From positions 1 to 58,863 of the forward strand of contig JAGVJJ010000034.1 in the NCBI GenBank assembly GCA_020051175.1: 58,863 nucleotides of DNA, given 5' to 3'. Shown piece by piece: positions 1 to 8,579 of this stretch. The translations under genes were made by a program, and so were the position numbers. Each line of letters starts with the position of its first letter. Position 1 is the first letter of the stretch. The notes below the pieces were generated by a model. The model ran no database searches and was not told where the DNA came from. It saw only the letters and a program-made list of their open reading frames with translations. The DNA comes from Bacteroidia bacterium. GTDB taxonomy: Bacteria > Bacteroidota > Bacteroidia > 2-12-FULL-35-15.

Positions 1-633
1 AAAATATGCACTTCTTACTGAAATGCTATCAAGTGATGTTTTCTGTAGATTCGGGTAAGTGACATTTTGTACCGAAAGCGGAATGCGGGTAACTGGAATT
101 TTTTTCCAGAATTCAGCGTTAAGCGATCTTGGATTTATCTCTTCACTGCTCTTTACACATTTAATCTGATAATCGGCATTCACCCAATTTTTGTCGTTAT
201 CCTTTGTTGCAGGAGTTGTTGCAGTCGGATTTTTTGCTACCGCAGGGAGAGTTGCTCCGGTTTTTACAGCAGATTTCGCTGTAGTTGCAGCAGGAGTTAC
301 ACTTTTTATGTAAGCAAGTACATCCTTAATTTGTACGTCACTGAGGTTAGCATCAGGCATCACCTGCTTGTTATTTTCATTGAAGAGCTTCACAGCTATT
401 GGATCATTATTCTTTACCAAAGTTTGTGAAGATTTAATCCAGCTTATTAGCCATTTTTCATTTCTTCTTTGGGAGACTCCGGCAAGGTCAGGGCCAACTA
501 TTTTTCCCTTTCCAATAGTATGGCACGCCCCGCAGGTAGTTTTGAAAGACTTTTCTCCTGAGGCTGCATTCTGACTTTTGACAGTGCCATAACCGAAAAG
601 TATCGTGATAATGGCCAGACTTATTTTTTTCAT
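1..633 (-). CDS. Cytochrome c / EB-dehydrogenase-type heme-b gamma subunit, 3' end missing
   Basis: The frame opens with ATG at 633 and is still open at base 1, so 211 residues are visible and the C-terminus lies outside the window. A short signal peptide (residues 1-20) is followed by a monoheme cytochrome c domain with C34-x2-C37-H38 and a probable axial Met92 (VMPD). A Thr/Ala/Pro-rich linker (about 114-145) leads into a segment (FWKKIPVTRIPLSVQNV, from about 175) that resembles the start of the ethylbenzene dehydrogenase/DMSO reductase type II heme-b subunit. It lies 24 bp downstream of the beta subunit gene, so it is probably the third gene of the operon. I infer that it passes electrons between the beta subunit and the periplasmic cytochrome pool. 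The cytochrome call is firm; the gamma-subunit call rests on partial sequence and operon position. Confidence 0.8.
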   Translation of the reverse strand, partial: MKKISLAIITILFGYGTVKSQNAASGEKSFKTTCGACHTIGKGKIVGPDLAGVSQRRNEKWLISWIKSSQTLVKNNDPIAVKLFNENNKQVMPDANLSDVQIKDVLAYIKSVTPAATTAKSAVKTGATLPAVAKNPTATTPATKDNDKNWVNADYQIKCVKSSEEINPRSLNAEFWKKIPVTRIPLSVQNVTYPNLQKTSLDSISVRSAYF

Positions 634-657
634 CGGAAACACTTTTTTATAATATAA

Positions 658-1788
658 TTATGGGGTATTATGTCTGAAGGATTGGTTTTTTTCATCCCAG
701 TGCGGCCTTAGGAATACTGGTTCAGTGTATGGAACCCTGACAACTTCATCCCCGATTTCATTATAGCCAACCGCATGGTCTTTTTCCGCCCTGTATGAAT
801 GAATAATTTTTTGTGTATTTCCGAAGAGCAGGAAAGCGGCAAGTAATTCCTTGTCATCGCGCATGTTCTTGTAAATATTTACGGTTTCTTCCACATTCGG
901 TCCAAACATCTGGTAAAGGAAGTCTTTTGGTACATGAACTGGAGGAACATAATACACGTTAGGCTGTGTACCAAATTGTGGATACAATGGAAGAGCCACT
1001 TTTTTAATTCGTACAATCATATCAATAGGATTGTCTTTACGTGGTTCTTTTAAATCTTCCATGAAGCCTTGCATACGTATTTTGCCTATACAGGTGGTAA
1101 CACAACGAGGTTGTTCGCCTTTTTCTATTAATGGATAACAGCCGATGCATTTCTCTGATACCCTGGTTACCATGTTGAAGAATGTTTTTTTGTAAGGACA
1201 CGCTTTTACGCATTCCTTGTAACCCCGGCATCTCGATTGGTCAATGAGCACAATGCCATCTTCTTCTCTTTTGTAAATTGCTTTACGCGGACAAGCAGCC
1301 AGGCACGCAGGGTAGGAGCAATGATTGCAGATCCTGGCGAGATAAAACATCCATACATCATGGATGCCCGAAAAGAATGCTCCTTTTTCCATAATACCGT
1401 TTACCTCATCTTCGCCAATGTTAGGAGATGAATAGCTCCTCTCATCAGGTCGCCATCCATTCACGCGTTCACCTTGGGGAGTGTTTTCAAAAATGGTTGA
1501 ACCCTTGTACATACCATTTGCATCCCATTCCTGATCCTTCAGTTGTTTCAGGGAGTTTACATCCCACTTCTGCGGGTATCCGCCATAGGGCTTGGTTTCA
1601 ACATTGTTGAAAAAGATTGTTTCTTCCCCCTTTCCTGCGGTCCAAGTAGTTTTACAAGCCACGGTACACGTCTGACAGGCAATACATTTATTGGTATCGA
1701 ATACATAAGTAATCTGTCGTTTTGGTTTTGCTTCTTCATATGGGTATTCCATTTCCCTTTTCAGATGCCAGTTTTTTACCTTTGCCAT
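658..1788 (-). CDS. NxrB/NarH-like four-cluster Fe-S beta subunit
   Basis: The 376-residue protein carries the four ferredoxin-like cysteine groups of the NarH/NxrB/EbdB family. They are C-x2-C-x2-C-x3-C near residues 35-46 (CIACQTCTVAC), CNHCSYPACLAACP (about 153-166), CRGYKECVKACP (about 187-198), and CIGC with a later CVTTC (about 214-233). In the third group a Tyr takes the place that is Trp in NarH, as expected for a [3Fe-4S] cluster. There is no signal peptide, so it is probably co-exported with the Tat-targeted alpha subunit. It lies 15 bp downstream of the alpha gene and 24 bp upstream of the cytochrome gene, which suggests one transcript. It conducts electrons between the molybdenum subunit and the heme subunit. 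The family is clear; the substrate of the complex is not set by this subunit. Confidence 0.93.
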   Translation of the reverse strand: MAKVKNWHLKREMEYPYEEAKPKRQITYVFDTNKCIACQTCTVACKTTWTAGKGEETIFFNNVETKPYGGYPQKWDVNSLKQLKDQEWDANGMYKGSTIFENTPQGERVNGWRPDERSYSSPNIGEDEVNGIMEKGAFFSGIHDVWMFYLARICNHCSYPACLAACPRKAIYKREEDGIVLIDQSRCRGYKECVKACPYKKTFFNMVTRVSEKCIGCYPLIEKGEQPRCVTTCIGKIRMQGFMEDLKEPRKDNPIDMIVRIKKVALPLYPQFGTQPNVYYVPPVHVPKDFLYQMFGPNVEETVNIYKNMRDDKELLAAFLLFGNTQKIIHSYRAEKDHAVGYNEIGDEVVRVPYTEPVFLRPHWDEKNQSFRHNTP

Positions 1789-1803
1789 AGCTTTAGTCTT
1801 AAA

Positions 1804-4800
1804 TTATTTTTTTACAAATTCACCGTTAAGAAACTTTTTGAAATCATCGTCTTCGTATGTAGGCCTTATCCCTCTTTCAATACCTTCCCATACTCCATCG
1901 CCTCCCATTCCGCCTTTTTCAGCAAATGAAATTTTTACGAATGCTTCACGCGGATTGCCTGTAGCACCATGAACATCAATTTCAAATCCTTTACTGAAAC
2001 CCTGTCCAAAGTTCGTTTTGTGTACAAGGCTGTCTGTAAGAAGTGTAGGTTTTAGCCATGCCCTGGTGCAGCTTTGATGTGAACCATTTCTGAACAAAGC
2101 CTGGTATCCGGTTTTCGGGTTCTTAGCAATTCCACTTTCATTTTTCTTCGCTCCTTCAACTGAACCATAGGTTGCACCATAGGCATTGTGCCACATCCGG
2201 GTTATGCTACGCGGTGTTCCCGGATAGTATCTTGCGCGAGCCTTTAACCTGGCCAGTTCGTATTCAGGGCTGTCTTTTTTATTCTGCCATCCCCTGAATG
2301 GGCGGTCTGATGGGTCAGCATCAATCCAAACATAATCACCATCCTCAACTCCTAATTCTTTTGCATCCAGCGGGTTGATATCAACATAAAGTTCAGTAAC
2401 AAAGGGTTTACGTTTATCAGCCCGGTGCATGTCACCGAAAGGTCCGAACCACACTGCGATAATATCTGTATCTACAGGTGTTGTGTGAGCACCATGGCGG
2501 AACTTAGGTGTGTGGAAAATGAATTTGTAATCTTTACTAATACTTTGTAAAGGGTGTTTTGTGTTTTTTAATTCGCTCCAGGGCTTTACAACATTACGCG
2601 CCTGACGGGTATCGGTAGAAAGGTCCGAAGTGGGAACACCATATTTTTCAGGTTCATCCGGCATAATACATGGATGCTTTTTACCAAGAATTACGTTCGG
2701 CTCATAGAACGTTGAATCAATCGGTTCACGGAACACTACCATGTTTTCTCCCGCTTCCAGGAATTCTGGCTCATCACGATAAAATTCCATTCTGCCTGAT
2801 TTTGTGTACCACTGCTTGTTCTCATCAGTCTGTTCCATACCGACATATTTGGGGGTGGTACGGGTCATCAGTAGTGACGGTATTCCACTTTTTGCTTTGG
2901 CTTCAATATCATTGAAGTTGTACCCGGCTGTACCGGTGCTTGTATTAAGGATGCGCTGCAGATAAACTTCTGGCTTGTTTTCATCAACAAATTTAAAGTA
3001 GTCGTAAAAGCGTTTGTCACCTGTCAGGTCGCCAAGGCCTTTAGCAATACCCGCAAGTACTTCTATATCTCCTTTAGTATCGAAGATGCGTTTTAAAGGT
3101 GTTCTTGGAAACACATACAAGAATGGGTTTGTAACTGATATTGTCATGTCCGGATACTTGAATTCTGCCCAGGAATCAACAGGGTAAACAATATCGGCAT
3201 ACTCACAGGAGCCTGTCCACCACCATTCCAGTACACCAATAAATTCAATTTTTGGATATACGTTGATTACGTTTTCATAATGTCCTTTTGAATTTGCAAG
3301 TAAGGAATTTCCGTTAGAAACAATAATGGATTTTGTTGGAGTTGGCATATGTGTTTTGCCAGTCATATTCTTTTTACCCATTCTTAGAATTCTGTCGCCA
3401 TTATTAAAATAGTGTGCAGATTCATAGTGGAAATATTTTTTGACTTTGGAAGGTTTGCTGCCATCCAATTCAATATTGAAAGGGTCTTCAGCAATGTAAC
3501 AAGCTAAGCCAGAGAAGTAAGCACCACGGTAGTTTCCGGCAAAAGAGCCTACATTTCCTCCAATTTTCCCTATATTTCCGGTGATACTTGCAAGGAATAG
3601 CACTGCACGGTCTTTAAGGTCATTATTAAAGAATTGGTTTGGTCCCATACCCATCGCGAAGATGGTAGACCCGTTGTTTTTTGCAATTTCCCTCGCGATA
3701 GTTTCCACACCATTTATTGGTGCCCAGGTAAGTTCTTCAACAGACTTCGGATCAAAATTTTCCATCACGTACTGTTTCATCAAATCAAAAACTGTACGAA
3801 CTTCAACCTCTTTTCCATTTACATCCTTGACCTTGTATGTTCCTTCAAGAGCAGGTTTTACACCTTTGTCTTTCATGAACTTTCCATAATCATCGCGGGT
3901 AATAACTGCAGGCTTGTTCTTCGCTTCATCCCACACAACAAAGTCGCCCCATTCATTAGCAAGCTCTTCACTCACAAAAGGCATTCCCTGTTTGGTTGTT
4001 GGTTTGCTTTTCTCTCCTGCTTTTAAAATTTCTAAATAGTTTTTTAGATCGGACTTTTTATAATCAGGAATAATATCCGTAGGTTTCAAGACTTTTTGAT
4101 TATCCATCCTTACAAGGAATGGTAAATCAGTAAAATTTTTCATGAATTCTGTGTCATATAATTTTTCCTTGATAATTACATGTGCGAATCCTAAAGCGAG
4201 TGCAGGAGTTACACCCGGGCGACACACGATCAGGTTGTCCGCCTTGTTTGCCGTTGCACTATATTCACAGGCAATAACCGTCACTTTAGCACCTTTCATT
4301 CGTGCTTCTGTTAGCCAGTGTGCATCCGGCATTTTTGTTGTGATCCAGTTCATCCCCCAAACAATAATGTGTTTAGAGTGATCAACGCAAGCCAGATCGA
4401 AATCGACCGTTTGTGCACCCGTTACCATTGGATGGCCCGGAGGAAGGTCGGTATGCCATGCATAGCTGTCCCAACATCTTGCACCATGCGCGTGTTCAGG
4501 GTCACATTTATTTATTTTAGCATCCAGAAGTGCGAGAGAATTGGCAAGCCGGTTAATACCAAAAATTCGTGTTACACCTAGAGGTGCCATCCCTCCACGG
4601 AACTTCAGAACTTGTGTGCCATGGCCCTCTGTGGCCTCCACCATCAATTCATCGTAACCTTGTTTATGTAGTTTCTTTTGTCCGGCTTTACCATTATATG
4701 TCTTTGCAATATCTTCAAGCACCAGGGCTGAATATTTGAACGTATCTTCCCATGATATTTTAACAAATGCCTCTTTTCCTCGTCCGCTGAGATATTCTGC

Positions 4801-5286
4801 TGGAATTGTGCCATCGGCATTTCTCGGCATTCCCTTAATGATCCATTTCAGATAGCCTTCTCTTATAACAGGATATTTGGCGCGCCTGTCGCCATAGAAA
4901 CGTCTTGCGAGAGCAAGCCCCTTTTGGCAGCACCGTGGTTCCCATCGTGCGGTGGCCTGATTTCCCTGTAAATCCTTCGCATTGGAAAAGCCATAGCTTG
5001 GAGCGATTCGCACTACTGCTCCATTTTTTACATGGGCTTTTAGTAAACAGTTGTGAGTGTCATTTGGCGCACACAAAAAAGTAAATTCATCATCATATTG
5101 CCACATATCCCGGTATGTTTTTTCCCATCCCCGGTTCGGATACTTCGCTAATGGATTTTCAATATCTAATGGATCAAAAAATGAGAACGCTTCTGAAAAA
5201 CCATTAAACGGAAGACTGGAAAGCATTGCTGTTCCTAGGGCAGATATCAGCCCATTTTTTAAGAATTGTCGTCTGTTGACTCCCAT
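1804..5286 (-). CDS. NxrA/NarG-type periplasmic molybdopterin oxidoreductase alpha subunit
   Basis: The 1160-residue protein is a type II DMSO-reductase-family enzyme. Its N-terminus (RRQFLK at residues 5-10, then a hydrophobic stretch) is a Tat signal, so the enzyme acts in the periplasm, unlike cytoplasmic NarG. Cysteines C72, C80 and C119/C120, with D76 and H77 between the first two, match the Fe-S cluster region of Nxr-type enzymes. D280 in the W-x2-D-L-P-P motif corresponds to the Asp ligand of molybdenum in NarG-like enzymes. Length and motifs fit nitrite oxidoreductase or periplasmic nitrate reductase best, but perchlorate, chlorate or selenate reductases share this fold. The operon order is alpha, beta, cytochrome/gamma. 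A TACTTTTG -7 element and a CRP-type operator lie upstream. The family is sure; the reaction and its direction are not. Confidence 0.92.
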   Translation of the reverse strand: MGVNRRQFLKNGLISALGTAMLSSLPFNGFSEAFSFFDPLDIENPLAKYPNRGWEKTYRDMWQYDDEFTFLCAPNDTHNCLLKAHVKNGAVVRIAPSYGFSNAKDLQGNQATARWEPRCCQKGLALARRFYGDRRAKYPVIREGYLKWIIKGMPRNADGTIPAEYLSGRGKEAFVKISWEDTFKYSALVLEDIAKTYNGKAGQKKLHKQGYDELMVEATEGHGTQVLKFRGGMAPLGVTRIFGINRLANSLALLDAKINKCDPEHAHGARCWDSYAWHTDLPPGHPMVTGAQTVDFDLACVDHSKHIIVWGMNWITTKMPDAHWLTEARMKGAKVTVIACEYSATANKADNLIVCRPGVTPALALGFAHVIIKEKLYDTEFMKNFTDLPFLVRMDNQKVLKPTDIIPDYKKSDLKNYLEILKAGEKSKPTTKQGMPFVSEELANEWGDFVVWDEAKNKPAVITRDDYGKFMKDKGVKPALEGTYKVKDVNGKEVEVRTVFDLMKQYVMENFDPKSVEELTWAPINGVETIAREIAKNNGSTIFAMGMGPNQFFNNDLKDRAVLFLASITGNIGKIGGNVGSFAGNYRGAYFSGLACYIAEDPFNIELDGSKPSKVKKYFHYESAHYFNNGDRILRMGKKNMTGKTHMPTPTKSIIVSNGNSLLANSKGHYENVINVYPKIEFIGVLEWWWTGSCEYADIVYPVDSWAEFKYPDMTISVTNPFLYVFPRTPLKRIFDTKGDIEVLAGIAKGLGDLTGDKRFYDYFKFVDENKPEVYLQRILNTSTGTAGYNFNDIEAKAKSGIPSLLMTRTTPKYVGMEQTDENKQWYTKSGRMEFYRDEPEFLEAGENMVVFREPIDSTFYEPNVILGKKHPCIMPDEPEKYGVPTSDLSTDTRQARNVVKPWSELKNTKHPLQSISKDYKFIFHTPKFRHGAHTTPVDTDIIAVWFGPFGDMHRADKRKPFVTELYVDINPLDAKELGVEDGDYVWIDADPSDRPFRGWQNKKDSPEYELARLKARARYYPGTPRSITRMWHNAYGATYGSVEGAKKNESGIAKNPKTGYQALFRNGSHQSCTRAWLKPTLLTDSLVHKTNFGQGFSKGFEIDVHGATGNPREAFVKISFAEKGGMGGDGVWEGIERGIRPTYEDDDFKKFLNGEFVKK

Positions 5287-5310
5287 GACTTTTATAATTA
5301 AGATTCACAT

Positions 5311-5318
5311 CAAAAGTA
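5311..5318 (-). promoter_or_regulatory. -7 promoter element of the oxidoreductase operon
   Basis: On the minus strand this reads TACTTTTG, an exact match to the Bacteroidota -7 consensus TAnnTTTG. It implies a start of transcription near 5307-5308, about 21 nt before the alpha-subunit ATG. The operator centre (5369.5) would then sit close to -61.5, the classical class I activator position. No convincing -33 element is seen, which fits an activator-dependent promoter. Confidence 0.6.
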
Positions 5319-5361
5319 ATTGGGGTATTAAGAAAAAGCGTGAACGGAAATAACACTATAG

Positions 5362-5377
5362 TGTGATAAAAATCACA
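5362..5377. promoter_or_regulatory. CRP-type operator TGTGA-N6-TCACA
   Basis: This is a perfect palindrome TGTGA-taaaaa-TCACA, identical in its half sites to the E. coli CRP consensus. The regulator encoded at 5601-6317 has the CRP recognition-helix residues (RETATR) expected to read TGTGA. The second perfect copy in the window is at 7747-7762 in front of the porin gene. Confidence 0.75.
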
Positions 5378-5600
5378 GTGTATTTTAGCGCTAATTCAAT
5401 TTTAATTGAATGAAATATAATTTAAGCTATTGCAGGTATCTCTGAAAGCTCAATATAATGTATTCCGATAGTCACTGGAATCGGGCCTGTTTAAGAGTTT
5501 GGAACAGGTAAAGAAAAATGTCTAAGATTAAAAGATTTCTAAATCTGGAAATGGGAGATATAGGGGGGAGAAGTATCCCTGAATGGGAGAATAGTAAATA

Positions 5601-6317
5601 CTAGAAAGATGAATTCGCTTTTTTTGACAGGCGGTTAATATCAAGGATTTTTATTTTTTTTCCGTCCATGATAATAATATTATCATCGCAGAATTCAGAA
5701 AGAAAACGGGTCGCAGTTTCACGAACAGTACCGGCTATACTTGCGATTTCGTCCCGCTTTAAAATAATTTTAAGGGTGCTGTTATCTTTTTCCAGCCCAT
5801 AAACTTCCGCGAGAATAAGAATGGACTCCGCTACTCTTTCCCGCACTGTTTTTTGTGCCAGTTGTAAAGATTTTTCTTCTGCTATTTTAAGATCACGTGC
5901 AAACAATTTCATGAAATTGAATCCAAGATCCGGGTTATTACGTATAGCTTGATTGATGAATTTCCTCGAAACAAAACAGAGTTGGGTTTCTGTTACTGCT
6001 AAAGCGGAACACGAATATTGTTCTTCACTTACCATTGCACGGTAGCCTAAAATATCGCCTTCTTTTGCAAAACGCATAATTTGTTCGCGTCCTTCGAAAC
6101 CAAATTTTGAAACTTTAACTTTTCCTTTTGTAACAATATACATACCTGAAGGAAACTGGCCTTCCTTAAAAATAAGCTCTCCGTAGTTAAAAACAAGGTG
6201 GCTTTTTTCTTTCTCTAATTGGGTGACTTCTTCAGGATTTAAGGCGTCAAAGATTGAATCCTGGCGTATAGAACAGTGGTTACACTCAGTACAAATATAA
6301 TTTTTACGATTGTGCAT
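5601..6317 (-). CDS. CRP/FNR-family transcription regulator
   Basis: I chose the ATG at 6317 (MHNRKNY, 238 residues). The longer frame from 6422 would overlap the porin gene and add a hydrophobic stretch unlike this family. An N-terminal C-x2-C-x2-C group (CTECNHC) precedes a cyclic-nucleotide-binding-type beta barrel (about residues 20-130), a dimer helix and a winged helix-turn-helix. The recognition helix reads VRETATRFLSEF, matching the R-E-T-x-x-R pattern of E. coli CRP (R180, E181, R185), not the E-x-x-S-R pattern of FNR. It therefore should bind TGTGA half sites, and two perfect ones flank its own cluster. The N-terminal cysteines could hold an Fe-S cluster or sense redox state, which is an inference. 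It lies 38 bp downstream of the porin gene and is probably cotranscribed. Confidence 0.9.
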   Translation of the reverse strand: MHNRKNYICTECNHCSIRQDSIFDALNPEEVTQLEKEKSHLVFNYGELIFKEGQFPSGMYIVTKGKVKVSKFGFEGREQIMRFAKEGDILGYRAMVSEEQYSCSALAVTETQLCFVSRKFINQAIRNNPDLGFNFMKLFARDLKIAEEKSLQLAQKTVRERVAESILILAEVYGLEKDNSTLKIILKRDEIASIAGTVRETATRFLSEFCDDNIIIMDGKKIKILDINRLSKKANSSF

Positions 6318-6355
6318 ATGCAATAAGATCACTACAAATATACGCACGAAGCAGT

Positions 6356-7678
6356 TTAATATGAAATGCCCACAAAAGGTTTTTTTCCATTTGGCCTGTA
6401 TAAGAGCATTAAATAAGCCCAATTTTGTGATTTGCTGATATTAGTCATGTTTCGTAAATATTTCAGAGTACCTGAAGTGAACATCTGGCTATATCCTGCT
6501 TGTAATGAAAAATGCTCGATGAGTTTAATTCCGGCAGTGAAATCTAGTTCTGTACCAAGATAAGAATCCAGTTTATTGCCAGATATATTTTCAATTGTGG
6601 CCTGACTTTGAAAATAATGTGCATTAAGCAGGCAAAATAGTTTTTTGTTAATGTCCAATTTTATTTTAAAATATCCGTCTATCAAGCCAACAGATTTATC
6701 ATGACGCCCACCAACAAAAAAATAATCCATATATCCGTTAAGAGAATGGTTGGTACCATACAATAGCGAGAACGACTGGTTTTGAGTAAGATTATTTTTG
6801 TTTGTACCACTGATAATCTCAGTTCCTATACCTATTAGAAGTTGTCTGCCCTTTTCTGAATTTATCTTAAAAATATTAGCGATATCTAAGTTGCAGTCAT
6901 AAGCATCCGTTTTTTTACCATTGGCATTGAGACCAAATTGATGGTAATAGAAACCTGATAGAATAGTTGAACCAAGAGTAAATTTTAAAGATGGAATTCC
7001 TACGGTTTGCATAAAATTTATTCCTTGTTTTTTTACTTTCCCTGCAGTATCTAAGATTACATATTGCCGGCCTTCATTCCATAACATAACTACTGCAAAC
7101 AAACGATTTGTTGTGAATTCGCCACGAAATAACTGTGCACTTTTATAATTGTTATTCGTATAAATGCTACCTGAAAGCTTTTCTCCATTTTGGTTATATC
7201 CGAAGCCCAAATCCGCTTTTATTTCTTCTCTTTCGAAGTTTAAAAGAATGAAGTCGTGGGAACGTCCGCTGAGTAGCCAATCTGCACTGCCGAAAAACCT
7301 GGAATTATCAAAGTTAAGTTCCTGTCGGCCAAGTTTCAATTGCAGGAACGAGTCGAGTTGCACTTGAATCCATCCTTCATAGAGTGAGAGAAATGGCTCA
7401 TTGACTTTACTTTGCATACTGCCAAAGGTTCTCACATCCTGAATACTGGCGAATAATTTAATATTCTGGGTTTTATATGCAGATTGTAAGCGCACTCTAC
7501 TGCCAATAAAAATGGCTGGCATGCTGTCTTTATGGATAGGGCTTCCGTATCCATGGCGATACTCTGAGCGTTGTAGAACTTCTCCAATTACTTCGAATTG
7601 CGCAAACATGGGATAACCTAGTAGGATTAGGGATAGTAAACAAATTAATTGCTTAGCTTTTATTTTATATAGTTTCAT
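6356..7678 (-). CDS. Outer-membrane porin, alginate-export-like family
   Basis: I chose the ATG at 7678 because it begins directly with a signal peptide (MKLYKIKAKQLICLLSLILL, ending near YPMFAQ). A longer frame from 7723 adds 15 residues without function. The mature part consists of alternating beta strands typical of a 16-18-strand barrel. The conserved stretches SRVRLQSAYK, LKLGRQELNFDNSRFFG and WLLSGRSHD are typical of alginate-export-type (AlgE-like) porins of Bacteroidota. The last residues end in an aromatic-rich strand. With the CRP-type operator at 7747-7762 and its place next to the oxidoreductase operon, it probably admits the enzyme's anionic substrate or exports the product. That role is inferred; the porin fold is well supported. 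Confidence 0.8.
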   Translation of the reverse strand: MKLYKIKAKQLICLLSLILLGYPMFAQFEVIGEVLQRSEYRHGYGSPIHKDSMPAIFIGSRVRLQSAYKTQNIKLFASIQDVRTFGSMQSKVNEPFLSLYEGWIQVQLDSFLQLKLGRQELNFDNSRFFGSADWLLSGRSHDFILLNFEREEIKADLGFGYNQNGEKLSGSIYTNNNYKSAQLFRGEFTTNRLFAVVMLWNEGRQYVILDTAGKVKKQGINFMQTVGIPSLKFTLGSTILSGFYYHQFGLNANGKKTDAYDCNLDIANIFKINSEKGRQLLIGIGTEIISGTNKNNLTQNQSFSLLYGTNHSLNGYMDYFFVGGRHDKSVGLIDGYFKIKLDINKKLFCLLNAHYFQSQATIENISGNKLDSYLGTELDFTAGIKLIEHFSLQAGYSQMFTSGTLKYLRNMTNISKSQNWAYLMLLYRPNGKKPFVGISY

Positions 7679-7746
7679 CTGGAATAAATTTTCTGTAAGA
7701 TTAGAAAGTTTTAATCCGGGCATCAGCAGTTTTTGTCAATTTAAAA

Positions 7747-7762
7747 TGTGATTGAAGTCACA
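7747..7762. promoter_or_regulatory. CRP-type operator TGTGA-N6-TCACA
   Basis: This is a perfect TGTGA-ttgaag-TCACA palindrome, 69-84 bp upstream of the chosen porin start. A site at -61.5 would put the -7 element near 7696-7703, where the minus strand reads TAATCTTA, a weak match to TAnnTTTG. It is the partner of the site at 5362-5377 and supports control of both transcripts by the cluster's own CRP/FNR protein. Confidence 0.72.
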
Positions 7763-7939
7763 ATAATTCTAATTAATTAGAGCCTGGTTTCGCTCAAAAA
7801 AGCGTTATAATATTAATAGACCTCTTGCGTAAGTGGTTAAAAGATATTAAGAGTTCAAAGTTAATAAACTCAGGCTTTTGAGTAGACATTATATTTTGTT
7901 ATATGCGAACTTGTTTTCAAAAAAAACTATGTTCTGGGA

Positions 7940-8290
7940 AAAGATAAAGTACAAATTTCGCTTGTTCTCTGTTTTGCAATGTACCAACACATCATCTGCA
8001 TAGCGTTCAAAGGGCTTTTCTAGATGGTTGATTTCCATTTATTTGTCAAAAGATACGTGCATGAAAATATTCGCCAACAATGGACTTATTACACCTCTCT
8101 GAGGAGTACCTGTAGGTCTGTCTATTTGGTTGCCATCTTGCTGAACTATACCTGATTTGAGTCATCGTTCTACATATAGCAATACCCACTTATCTTGCAA
8201 TAAAACCGAACTGCTTTCATCACTAAATCATGGCCAATGGCAGTGGTTCTTTCGTCCGAGGCATTGTCTACTGATGTCTTTAGCGTTTTT
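7940..8290 (-). pseudogene. ltrA: Fragment of a group II intron reverse transcriptase/maturase
   Basis: Reading the minus strand across frameshifts and stops gives pieces of the LtrA palm domain in order. They are GHDLVMKAVRF (about 8240), KWVLLYVER (about 8190), RPTGTPQRGVISPLLANIF (about 8080-8130), and FERYADDVLVHC with the catalytic YADD at 7991-8002. The normal motifs are GTPQGGVISPLLANL and RYADD. The fragment has in-frame stops (for example between the YVER and GTPQ pieces) and at least one frameshift. It lacks the N-terminal RT0-RT2 blocks, the maturase domain and the endonuclease domain, so it is a dead remnant. It marks this stretch as former mobile DNA. Confidence 0.8.
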
Positions 8291-8518
8291 GCTGTCCTCT
8301 GAATTGTCCTGATGCTACGATTTTTCTGTTCACATGGATTGGTTGTAAGATTTAATTTGGGGAAGCAGGGGGCTTTGTCTGTCTGCAATTGTCCGAAGCT
8401 GAGGGTGGGAAAAATGGCAAGATCTTTTGCAACCCATAATTTTCACCTTTAAAAAAGGGTTGAAAATGTGCTTGTCATTGTGCGGGGGCTTGATATATAA
8501 AGTCCTTTGGTCGTTATA

Positions 8519-8552
8519 TAAAAAAAGGGAGGTCAATTTATGCTTGCCTCCC
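8519..8552 (-). terminator. Rho-independent terminator of the TonB receptor gene
   Basis: On the minus strand GGGAGG (8552-8547) pairs with CCTCCC (8532-8527) across a 14-nt loop, and a run of at least seven T follows. It lies 28 bp past the stop codon at 8580. Confidence 0.75.
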
Positions 8553-8579
8553 GTTGCTTTTAAGATACTCCTTGTCGCT

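Larger units (their letters stand above)
5287..5600. other. Regulatory intergenic region between the alpha subunit and the CRP/FNR gene
   Basis: This 314-bp gap has no credible gene. It holds the promoter (5311-5318) and CRP-type operator (5362-5377) of the oxidoreductase operon. It also holds a second palindrome at 5394-5411, ATTCAATT-tt-AATTGAAT, which is a weak candidate for another operator. No clear terminator for the upstream regulator gene is visible. Confidence 0.6.
7724..8579. other. Non-coding and decayed region between porin and TonB receptor
   Basis: No intact gene is present. The left end holds the CRP-type operator, the middle (about 7940-8290) a broken group II intron reverse transcriptase, and the right end (8527-8552) a terminator for the TonB receptor gene. 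Two short frames on the minus strand (8170-8388 and 8330-8536) are fragments or noise. No group II intron domain V hairpin was recognised. Confidence 0.6.

Noticed and set aside
67-574. Two plus-strand frames of 120 and 68 residues
   Set aside because: They are antisense to the cytochrome c gene, whose minus-strand frame has a signal peptide, heme motif and Met ligand.
6318-6422. Longer CRP/FNR start at 6422
   Set aside because: It would overlap the porin gene and add 35 residues, including a hydrophobic stretch, not typical for the family.
7724-8579. An intact group II intron
   Set aside because: Only the palm part of the reverse transcriptase is seen, with stops, and no domain V hairpin was recognised.
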